Assembly: GCA_033980235.1 (NCBI GenBank)
Contig: CM067065.1
Coordinates: 3,291,847 to 3,355,846, forward strand
DNA: 64,000 nucleotides
Direction of reading: 5' to 3'
Origin: Diadema setosum
Lineage: Eukaryota; Echinodermata; Echinoidea; Diadematoida; Diadematidae
Made by a program: the position numbers and the translations under genes. The notes under the pieces are model-generated. The model was given only the letters and a program-made list of their open reading frames with translations, searched no databases and had not been told where the DNA came from. Shown piece by piece: positions 23,812-36,000 of the stretch. The number at the start of each line of letters is the position of its first letter. Position 1 is the stretch's first letter.

Positions 23812-24719
23812 ATACATATTACGTACCATTAACACGATTAATGTACATTTCCTCGACATAACACAAAGTAATGATTTGGACGTACTTTCCAGTAACAAAA
23901 AAAAAAAGTATTTATTTTTGAAAACAATACAAAAAACATTAAAAACACAAAATTACACTTTAAATTTTATTCTCTAAGGCAATAAAATCATTGATAACGT
24001 TATTTGACGTACAGTGTACATGTTTTTATCCACTAGTTTTTGTTGTTCGCTAGCGCTTGTCTCTATCATCCTAAACGTTAAACATCTGTTATCTATGTAT
24101 GACCTTTGATACCATTCCGGTATACCATGCTGCATACAGCTACCTCTCTTGATGTATATTGTATTCATCTTCAATTACTTCCTAATATTTATTTTCAATT
24201 AGCGCACTTGGGTACATCATATTCTTTGTCTTTAAGTGTATTCTTGCGTATTAGGTTTAATGAAAAAAAAAAGAAACTATTCGGAGAGGTTCAATGTCCG
24301 TGTCTATTCCTTTGACTATACTTCCGTTAAGGTGAACATTATTATCTCACAACCTGTAATATGAAAAAAATCTCGGACCGGCTCCCGGGTAAAAGGCCGG
24401 ATGCTTTACATAATTACAAATAGCTTACCCACAATCGCTCCTGGTAACTCTCGAGAGTTCCTTTGCACAGTTTAATAAGAAACGATGTGTATGCGAGACG
24501 CTGTAATATTAAGGGCATTGTGTTCAAAGTGTACCAACACTTTTTCCCCACAGGGGGTTTCTGTCTATTCGGTTACTCATTGAATCATTCACGCGAGACT
24601 AGCATAGAAAAGAGTACGAGTTTTAGACTAGGAAAGGTGACACCACAAGGTTGCTATCATGACTATTTAGAAAATGAAGTATATTTCTACATGCAATACC
24701 AAACAACGAAAGTATCATT

Positions 24720-24754
<35 letters not shown>

Positions 24755-24806
24755 TGCAATGATATATTATTTTGGGTTGTGTTTCCCTATATTGGTTTAA
24801 ACAATA

Positions 24807-25108
24807 TCAACAAAGTGATTTAAATTTCCAGAAACCATCGGCGCCCCATCCAGTCCAGACCCCAGCGTAGTTCACCGGCAGAGGATCCGGGTCGGTCCAT
24901 CCGAAGAAGGGAGCAGGGTTGCCATAGCGACCGACCTCGATACGTCCACCTCTGAAGGTCACCCAGAAGTGGTCGTATGCAGGCATCGTGGAGAGTAAGG
25001 ACTCGGCCGCATACGTTACACCTACCCATGAGCAGCTGATACCATCAGCAACAGCCGATACGCAATCTCGCTGGATGATGAAACGCTCATTGGATCGTAC
25101 TCCGAAAA
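24807..25108 (-). CDS. Copy B terminal exon, Methyltransf_FA C-terminal half
   Basis: 302 nt from acceptor GAAG to the TGA stop, entered in phase 1 (a G from the previous exon completes Val before FGVRSNERF). Two cysteines (RDC and SC) lie in the first third and a final Cys precedes the stop. The frame is open throughout. Confidence 0.85.
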
Positions 25109-28100
25109 CTTCATAGATTTTTTTTTTTTGAAGGGGGGGGGGGGGAGGGAAGCGTTGGAAATCAACAGGATTAGATTTGATTGTGCAGTCTATTTGAAAT
25201 GCGACTGTGCGCTAGCATTTCTTTGTTTTGGCCCTTTGATGATTACCTAAAAAGACACACTATATCGTTTGACAGTGCATGACAATTATTAGCGGAAGTA
25301 TTTCTGCAATGCTGAATTATCAATATTTTTTTTTTTTTATCTGACAACAGTATTTTTTACACATAATGGGATGATTGTATTACCGAAACATGGAAGGAGT
25401 TCAGTATCACACTAACTTCTGTCATTATTTCATTCCAGGATCCTGATCTAATGGACACAATGGCATGAAAAAACGAAACTTAAGGTGTTTTACGTGCTTA
25501 TATAATGGAGACTGGACAGTGAAAAGACCGATATAAACAGATGAATAGATATAGACATGAACAAAGAAACAAATAAACAATCAAACAAATAAAGACATAA
25601 ACTATAAAAGCACTCTGAGAGCGCAGACCTCGCCAAGCATGCAGCTTATTTCTTATGCTCTTAATGCTCTTAACTAAAATTTCATGTCTGGCGACTTTTT
25701 GTTTGTTTTGAGGAGCACGCACCTTTATAGTGCGCGCATGCAAACCTCAAATACGCACAGCCTGAACTCTAAAGTTCATTGACCCTACCTGCCAAATTGT
25801 AAAAAATCTATAATAAATTCCCCCACTATTCTTGGATCACTACAAACTTTTTATCGTCCGTTACTTGCATCATTCTTAACGTTTCCTGCAAGTTTCATCC
25901 AAATCAATTTACTACTTTTTGAGTTATTTTGCACACGGTCAAATAAACAAACGAACGAACACACAAACCGGCGGTAATGAAAACATAAACCTCTTCGCTT
26001 GGCTGAGGTAATGAATGAATACATAAATCAATACATAAACTAACAGAGAGGGAGAAAGGTCTGGGTCGTTACCTAAACGGTACATGAATCTTTCAGCCGC
26101 GTTAACACTGGACAAGGCGATATGGGCGTTGTGGTTAGCACTGACCTCAAACTCCAACGATGAATCTCCGGTGAGGTTAATCCCAGGAAATACGAATTTT
26201 CTCACGGGAGATCCCCCATCTGGTGTATAAATCAGCCGACACGCTAGAAGTTGCATGTCGAGATGCAAGATTAATTATTCTCCTTTTCAAAACAGAGGTA
26301 GACTGTATATAAACTTTTCAAATGAAGTTACGAACACATACACACACAAAATTGTAAACGAGCATACATGCAAAAGCAAAACTCAACGGATGCTTGCATT
26401 TAACATGTCTAAATGAAGTGAATATTATTCAACAAAAAGAATAATAAACAAAAAAAAATATAGATATCATTGGGGAACTGCTGAAGAAATTTTTGGAAAG
26501 TGATGTTTATTGAAACTGAACTATAGACACGCAAAGTATTTAGCCATATTGGTACTGTGACTGTAGTGCGTATCTATGCTTTTAATTACGTATTTATTCA
26601 TATTTTTCTTCTATTTATTTTTTTCTCAATTTATTGGGGAAACCTGCAAACTTGGTTGTGTGGGTGCCTAAGATACTACAGGACGGAGAATGTAATGCAT
26701 ATTTTGAAAGAAAAAAAATGCTCATTGATTTCGAGATCTCGACTAGGTTTATGTTTATAGACCCCTCCCCCGCCCACACAACTTCTCGAATTCCAAAAGT
26801 AATTGTACAAAACAACAATTATCATTAGCAGTTGAGACTATTTGTTTCCATCAGTTCTACTGGTTCAGAGTGAAATATCACCGTTATCATATAGTTATAT
26901 AGGCACAGAGAGATAGGCCTACAACGATTTTTTTTTCCAAGGCATTATCAAAACAAGTGATTAAAAATGCCTCATCGAACCATAAAACATCCTGATGTTA
27001 ATGTAACCGTACTTAGGTTTACAGCTTTTTTTCTCTAGAGTTATTCATGCATGTTCCTACATCATGTATTTTATCTATTTATTTACATATTCATTTATTC
27101 ATGTATTGGAAGAGCTTGCTTCCCAAAGGCGCTAAGTCCATTGAAAAATGATGGATTTAGCGCCTTTTGGAAGCAAGTTCTTCATTCATGTATCTATTAA
27201 ACAGTGCAGGTCTTCTTCAGACTTGGAAAATATCGACGAAAACAAAATATTATCTTCTGGTTGTTTGTTACCATTGTAAACGCATATGATATTTTATGTT
27301 ATATCTGTCAGTAATACACCTATCATTTGCTTTACTTTTGGTCTATAACTCCGATTATCACAAGCAAGACCGTTATGTAACGTTATAAAGTGACGTCTTA
27401 CGACAGTACTGCAGAATAAATCTATAGCCCTGCTGGATTATTACTGAATAAGACTATTGAGTTAGTCATGTTTTGAAGGAAAGTTGGTATGCCGTTTCCA
27501 TGGTAACTCATCCATGTCTAGAATATAACGTCTACGTAAATACACGTTAAATCCGTGCACTGAAGCGGGATTTTATCCATTTAATGTGACCTCCCCCCTA
27601 CAACCTGCCTTCTCAATTAAACGATAAAAAACACTATAGACTTGGAGCATGACGGATTATCCAAACTATAATCGTCATTTTAAGGTCGTTTTACGGGTAA
27701 TGATTGTCTTTCACAGATGTTGCCCAGGGCTGCATTATACTACCTAGCCAGCAGGGAAAGGGAATTTTAGGTTCTCCCTGTTGGCTGGAGTGCATTTTTT
27801 TTTTTTTTTTTACTATAGATTAACATGAGCTCGAGAACAATGGCATTTTACGTAGATAATGTTAAAATTTGGTTGTCAACTAATTTCCCAGAGATTTGGT
27901 TGCAAACATACAGCACTGTGGTCCATAGTAGTCAGTGGTGCACGAACACTCGTAGCCGGTCTCGGTTTCCATACACGATCCGCCGTTCAGACATGGCGAC
28001 GAGGTACAGGCTGCGTTGAAAGATGGAGAGCAGAGACAAGGATGAAATATACCAAGAGGCATCCCATAAAGAAGCTCTCGAAGATTCACTTACGTACAAG

Positions 28101-29029
28101 TGCATGTTGATTTGTGATGATTTATGATACCCTCATAAACTGTCGACAAAAAAAACACGTAATTTTGCCCAAATGGAAGACGTAAAAAAGACGTCATATT
28201 TTATAGATAATGTTAATAGATATCATATTTGCGTGTAAATTCTTACCTTATGTTACTGTCTTCTGTACAAAAATCGTGCCTTTACACTATTAATGTAGAT
28301 ATTGATCAATTTCCCGAAAAACAATCACCGGTTTGTCATACAATTTTCATCAAAGCAAAGCTTGGCATTTTCTCTAAAACTTTGCTCACTGCATAAATGT
28401 AAATTGACGTTTCGTAGTTTGGAAAAACAGAATGTTTTCTCAAGGCATTACAATGTTAGTGTCTCAAAATAATGTGGCACACAGGGGGTTCCCACTATGA
28501 CACACAAAGAATTAAAAAAAAGACATTGGAATGCACCTTCCCCTCGACTCAGCATAACGTGCATGTTCCCTCACCTTGTTAGTCTCATTAATATCACAGA
28601 AAAATGACTAATGTATATTCAAGTGAGATTCAAATGCAGATCATATTTACAGTAAAACAGATCATACATCATTCAGATTCAGATTCAGATTCAGATCCTT
28701 TATTGTTATGCACTACGGCATTAGAATCTATACAACAGTTTCCATTAAGAATTTTACATGTAAAGGAAAATAAATATATGTGTATACATAACTGAAAGAC
28801 AAGTAACATAACACTAAACACTAAAGTACAGCAACTACACATATTGTAATAATCAAAATATTGCACTTGGTCCCTGCACATGTACATGACTTGTCTTATT
28901 ACACGCAAAAAGCATGCATGGCTCGGGACCCCAACCACCCAACACTCAAAAACAATACACGCAAAATGCATGCATGGCTCGGGACTCCACCCACCCAACA
29001 CTCAAAAACAATACACTCAAACCCACACC

Positions 29030-29071
<42 letters not shown>

Positions 29072-32000
29072 CACACACAAACGCACACACACAGAGACAC
29101 ACCCGCACCTACCCACCCCTCATACACGCCCATATCACTAGTGTACAGCTGAACCATAGGGCTACTATAGTAGCTCCGCGGCTGTACATACCCCTACACA
29201 TATCCACACCCACAGCGTCTGTGTGCGGCTGCGCACCCAAAACACTGACACATATCCACCCACTGCAAAAGCTTACCACATACACATACCCAAACAGACG
29301 ACATTTGCTGCGTTTATCAACTTTCCCCTGTTTAAACGGCTTTCGATAGCCCTTTCGATAGCCCTTTCGAAAGCCCTTTCCGTAGCCCTTTCGAGAGCCC
29401 TTTCCAAAGCCCTGACTGCCTGTACTATTAATGTGCCGCTTGTTTTCTAAGGGACGGCGAAAAGCAATTACCATAATAAAGACATATCTTCCTTTGAGAG
29501 TGACGAGTCATGATGCAATGCCACATGAATCAATTGTCTTCCTATCTGTGAGGCAGCTCCAGTTTAGCACATACTTCAAATATTTCTGAGTGGCGGCATG
29601 CGACTTTGGCTGCGTTTATCAACTCTCCCCTGTTTAAACGGCTTTCGATAGCCCTTTCCAAAGCCCTTTAGAAACGGCTTTCAAAATAGTTGCGTTTATC
29701 AACTCTCTTCGCGAACACGATTTTTTTTTAACTGGCCTGTCACTGCACAGCTGCATTGCGCAATTCGACCAGAGGAGAAGAGGTCATAAGGCGTGCCTGA
29801 AGTACAAGACTACAAAGCCGTTTCAAAACAGCTTTGCGTTTATCAACTTCCAAAAGGCTTTTACAAACAGGTTTCTGAAAACCTGTTTAGGAAAGCTGTT
29901 TGGATCGCCACAAATTTGGGGCTTTCGAAAAGGCTTTCCTAAAGGGCTTTCAAAACAGCTTTGCGTTTATCAACTCGTGAAAATTCCTTGAAAGCTGTTT
30001 GGATAACCTGTTTCTGCCGAGAAAGGAGAGTTGATAAACGCACCCTTTCGCAAAAGGCTTTCCTAAAGGGCTTTCAAAACAGCTTTGCGTTTATCAACTC
30101 GTAAAAATTCCTTGAAAGCTGTTTGGATAACCTGTTTCTGCCGAGAAAAGGAGTTGATAAACGCATCCATAGACACACACTTACACACCCTATCAAAGTT
30201 CCCGTTTCTATGTCCCGAAACATGTACGCACATGCCTGCATCAATTGAAAGAAAATGCACAGTACACGTACATGTGTGCAGGGATGTTATTCAAACAATA
30301 CATGTCTATACATTGATAAATGAAATAAATGAAATACACGTAAATAACATGTACTGTATGTTAAAATCCATAACTACTGCCAAAATTGGATATAAAGTAC
30401 ATTATAATCATACAAACCAATGCTTTTACATCACCAAAAGATTGACAGATTATTATACCCCTGTATTCCAATATATAAATATTATCCATTTAAAACTAAA
30501 TATGTGTGTGTTTTTGTTTTGTGCCCATGTGTGTGTATGCATGTGCTTGCATGTGTTTGTGTGTATGTGAGTGTGTGTATAAAACATGCACTGGGTAGAA
30601 ATCCATATAATACATATACTTTCCTATATACTGATATGAAATCAAATATCCTGAGAAGTCCAGTCCTGTCATGTTATAAACACACAAATCGAACTTATAC
30701 GTCACCAGAAAATGCCAGATTATTACACCTGTACCCAAAATACAAAAATTGTCCACTTAAGCCCCTTTTACACTTTCACGGATTACTACACGGATGACCA
30801 CGGATCGTCATCCGTGGTGATCCGGCATGCAAAATATCGATTTTTCTCTCAATGCCGGTGTGAATACGATGCCAACTGGATGTCTACACGGACAAGAACT
30901 GATGCTACAAGGACAAGTACGGTGCCTACACAGACAGACAAGGAACGAACGCGGACCACAGCGGAAACGATACGGAGCTAACACGGCCATATCAAGGAAG
31001 AGCACGGATGCAACTTGGTCCCTTCGCGGTCTTTACACGGATATCCCAAAAATGTTGACAGATAACATTTACTTTTGCTTTTGATACTTTATCATTCTCA
31101 GGCAACATGCCTCCAGCGCTAATAACAAGCACATCAGAAAATCTACAGCAGCCATGCCTCGGCTTGTCGACGTCAGGCAAATCTCTTTGTTGCAAACTCT
31201 CATTTTGCGGGAACATCATCACATAAACAAAGCAAAGCAAAGCAAAACAAAACAAAACAAATCAAAATGCACACACATACACAAAAAAAAGTCAAGGAAA
31301 TGTGTTGGTCACTGAAGGTTTTCGTGCGACCATTATACGAACAGAGTATGAGGGGTTGCTGGCTGTACTGATTGGGGAAGATGTGAGCAAATTTAATGGA
31401 CTTCATGAGCTTGTATTTACAAAATACACGAATTTTTCATCCCGGATGGAGCCGATGCTAGTACGGACGTCCCGATGTCTTCACGGATTGTCCCGGAATG
31501 AGTACGAAGGCAACACGGAATAGCCGGTGCATGCAAGGAAGGAATACGGAAGCAACACGGAGTAGACGGTGCCAACAAGGAAGAGTTCGTATTGATTTTC
31601 GTCTGTGATGTCCGGGATGAAAAATTAAGCAAGCTTATTTTTTTTTTTCCGCGGACATACCGGATGATCAAGGATAATGCCGGATGACTTCAAGGAGTCA
31701 ACGCGGTCATGCCGGAAACAGTACGGATGATCCCGGATCGACGATCCGTGGTCATCCGTGATGCGATCCGTGAAAGTGTAAAAGGGGCTTTAGGAAACTA
31801 CATAGTGTACACCGTTGTATTGTCAGACATTTCAATAAAAACAGGATATCTATGTATGTAATGGTAATGGTAATGTAATGGTACAAAACTCGGGATACAT
31901 GGATAAATAGTGATATTTACATGTATGTATATTGATGTTCATGTGTCTACAGTGGTACAGTAGAGTTCAGCACACTCATCTAAACACAGCTCCTCTACCA

Positions 32001-33036
32001 TCAGTACATAATTATACGGTATGCAATACATACACCTGTAGCTTCTAGCAGTGTGATACAGAGAGTAACAAAGCGTGTAATAATTGTATTCTCATATACC
32101 GCCTTTAATTATTCAAACCGATTATTTTGTGTGTCAATAATATTGCCAGACTAAATCTACACATGGGTGCATTACCGGTAACCCTTCACCTGTACAATGA
32201 GGAGTGAGACATTGTTTACATAACAAATATCTAATTATCCACCTTCACCTGATAAATTTGCTGTTATAGAGCATCATTGCACTTGGTAAGAATGACCGTC
32301 TCAACCTATCAGTCTGCAGCCTAGGTAGCCTTATCCGACGAGACCTATTGAAAACTTGATATTATGATGTAATGAATGATATACAAGAATGATAATACAA
32401 GAATGATATACAAGAATGAATGATATACAAGAAAATTGCAGTGATATCTTGTACACGACAATTGTGAATTTCATTTTTCAGTACCGAAAGGCTATGCAGT
32501 TGCAAGTGCCCCCCCCCCCCCACCATTTACACAATGGAACAAAACGTTTCCAGGGGTTACTGATTGTGTATGTAATGTGTATTAACTTCATTTGTCTGTA
32601 TCATACTTTCAATACATGTGTAATCCTTGTTGGGTTGTACTTTGACCAGTTTAGGAATACAGTGTATATTGCTTTTTATAAACGACCCCCCCCCCATCCA
32701 TTTTGTTTAGGAGATGATTATTACTATAAGTATGATCTCCCTCTTAATTGTGACAATTTCTGAAAATCAAAGTTCAAGTTTTTATTCGTACGTTAGATCT
32801 TTTCGCTTGTCTGCACATTCATATGCGCACAATTCCTGCGTACGCATCATTCTGTCAAACTGGAGTAATGTGAAGTACAGTACTGTACTTGTTTGTACAG
32901 CAATTCTTCACTCGTACGGTCCCAGTATCGTGTGCACTGTACCGAACTCTTTCCTTATGTGCCTACACTCGCAGCCACGCCCACGTCAAACATGCACACG
33001 TTAACACACACACACACACACACGCACGCACACACA

Positions 33037-33073
<37 letters not shown>

Positions 33074-36000
33074 CTCACTCTCTCAAGCACTACTACAGTA
33101 TCATACTCTCGCTAAGTTCTACACTGCTTACACACGCCATACATACACTACCACTGTTCTAATGATGCCATTGACGGCATTGGTGTGAAAAGATGTTTCG
33201 TATTCAGACCTTCGGTGTGCCAACAATAGTGCCCGAGAAGGTAATTGGCCTGGGGTTTTTGGAGCTATTCTGTTATCGTGTATTATTGATGATCCGGAAA
33301 TTGATCGAATGTAATAGACAAGCTATTTTTGTCCTTGTCTAATGTCGGCTCAAATTTTTGTGTCTGTATGTTTTTGCTGTCGTCTCGGAAGCCAACAGAG
33401 ACACTGGATTTATTCTCGTTATTGTGTTTTGTGTGTTCTATGTCTTTTTCTGTCGATGCTTCTCAGTGTTCTTACTGACCTTATTCTGCCCTTTCTCGTT
33501 CTACGTCTCTTCAGCGATCTTCTGCTTATCATGATTTTGACGTCACCTATGTTCGTAGATTACTCCAGCGTCTTGCCACATTCTGGCGACTGGGCATTTT
33601 CTTGTATCGTCCACTTATTCACGACATTCTCTTAAAACTTTTAAAAATTCGTTTCGTATTTGTAATAATGGCTAATTTTCTGAATGCGCCATTTCATTCC
33701 GTATCGAACGATGACTTTTTTGAATTGTTTAGGAACACAAGCTTAGATTCTGACCCAGTTAGTGGGTTAACCAATACACGAACCACCCTTAACGATGATT
33801 TTGTTACCGATAGCCTGAATACAACTGCAAATGAATTGCCTCACGTTTTTAGTAATGATTTCACTCAAAATATGTTATGCAATTATATTACAGTGAATCA
33901 ATGCAAAGATATGATTCATAATTTTTCTGAGGACACGTTTTCTTTGTTACATATAAGGAGTTTGAATAAACATTTTGATGATTTAAAATTTTTATTAGAA
34001 TCTGATGCAAGCCAGTCACTATCTGTCATCGGATTAAGTGAGACATAGTTAGCTCCCAATGCAGAAAATTATTTCGCAATTGAGGGTTACAATTTGATTG
34101 TTAACAATAGGCCTGACAAGAATGAAGGGGGCGTTGCATTGTATATATCAAGTTCCTTTGATACTATTGTTCATGAAGATATTTCTAGAATGGACAAAGT
34201 TGTTGAATCTTTGTTTATAGAAATTCTTATCCCAGGATGTAGAAATCTTATGGTAGGCATTACATATACAGACCGCCTAATTCAAACGCCAACTATTTTT
34301 TAACTTATTTTTCAGATCTGGCTAATTCACAAGTTTTCCGAAATAAGGATTGCGTTCTACTCGGCGATTTCAATATTGATTTGCTGAAGTCTGACCATGA
34401 TAATATCTTTAGTGATTTTCTTCACACACTTCTGTCCTCGTCCTTTCTTCTGCTCATTTCTAAACCCACACGTGTTACAGATCGCTCTGCCACTCTAATT
34501 GACAACTTGTTTTGTAATATTTTACCCATCCCCGATTCTTTTATAATTCTTTCAGATAATATGACTGATCATTTTCCAATAATGACTTGTTTTACTCTTA
34601 AAACACCAGCTAATATTGAACCTAATTAATCTCTTTTGCTTAGACGTAGAGTTTCACCTGAAAAGTTAGCTAGTTTTGATGTTGCTCTCGAGAGTGCTGA
34701 CTGGTCAGGAGTATTTGGCAGCGATGATGTTAATATATCTTTTCATAATTGTATGGAAAATTGTAATCATCATTTAGATGATGTAATTCCAAAACAAAGA
34801 AATAGAACCGAGTATAAAAAGACACCTACATTACCTTGGATTTGAAGATCAATTCTTCGTTCAATTAATAGGAAAAATCGTTTGTATTATAAGTACAAAT
34901 TGGAAAAAAAAACTGAGCGATCGAAGAACAGATATACTTCATACAAAAATACGTTGACAATGATTTAACGTTCTGAAATGAAAAGATATTATTCTAAGCA
35001 ATTATCGAGATATAAAGTTTGATATGAAAAATACTTGGAAAGTTCTAAAACAGGCAATGAATGTTCCGAGTAAAAACTCTGACATTGATAAAATCAAATT
35101 GAATGATGAATTGATTAATGATCCTCTTTATATTGTAAATATTTTTAATTCTTATTTTTCAAAAATAGGCGAAAATTATGCTCAAAACATTCCTGCAACA
35201 GAGGCTCATTTTACTGAATTTTTAGGTCAGCGTAATTCTGATTCCATATTTTTCATACTAACTAATGGATTTGAAATCATTAATATAGTTTCCTCTTTCG
35301 AAAATAAACGAAGTTCTGGTTATGATAATTTTGTACTTACGGGTGTTATTTCTTCAATTGCTGATCCACTTGCTCATATATTTAATTTGTCAATTTTTAA
35401 TGGTGTGTTCCCTGATAAAATGAAATTAGCTAAAGTAATCCCAATATTTAAGACAGGCGATAAGTTTGAAGTCAGCAATTATCGCCCAATTTCATTATTA
35501 TCGTCATTGTCTAAGGTCTTAGAAAAACTTATTTATAAGAGAATGATCAATTTTTTGAAGGTACATGACGTTTTTACGAATTCTCAGTTTGGTTTTCGTG
35601 AGAAACATAGTACTACGCATGCTCTTTTGCATTTTGTTGATAGAGTTGTTCACGCAATCGATAACCATTCTCATTTTGTTAGTATTTTCTTGGACTTCTC
35701 CAAGGCCTTCAACACTATCAATCGTGAAATTTTACTTTTTAAGTTATCGCATTATGGAATACATGGGAAGGCCTTGGAGTGGTTCGAGAGTTATTTAGTT
35801 GATAGAAAACAATTTGTTACAATTAAAAACAATGATTCCGTTGTCAGAGAAGTTAAATGTGGCGTCCCACAGGGAAGTCTTTTAGGGCCGTTATTGTTCA
35901 TTATCTATATCAATGATTTCTGTCGCGTATCCGACGACCTCTCTTTTATTCATTTTGCAGATGACACTAATGTATTTTTTGCCCATGATGATATTGATTT

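Larger units (their letters stand above)
28672..32345 (-). mobile_element. CR1/L2-like LINE, 3' end and tail (minus strand), with later insertions
   Basis: At 28,672-28,697 there is (TTCAGA)n, which on the minus strand is a short repeat tail following ATAAAGGATC, as in LINEs that end in a microsatellite. At about 32,235-32,345 the minus strand encodes the last part of a LINE ORF2 (RRIRLPRLQTDRLRRSFLPS, then MMLYNSKFIR and a stop). Between these points lie CA repeats (29,028-29,100) and two separate elements (29,309-30,165 and 30,759-31,789). The same 3' segment recurs at 37,856-38,030. The assignment to CR1/L2 is from motif style. Confidence 0.6.

Noticed and set aside
24807..25108. Active farnesoic acid O-methyltransferase
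   Set aside because: Only the structural domain named after that enzyme is present; no SAM-binding motif is seen.
28861..29349. 162-codon plus-strand frame
   Set aside because: Mostly Thr/His from a CA repeat; no other support.
29109..29474. 121-codon minus-strand frame with Gly/Lys/Arg repeats
   Set aside because: Repeats come from a 12-bp minisatellite inside a mobile element; the opposite strand gives an equally repetitive Ala/Leu/Ser peptide.
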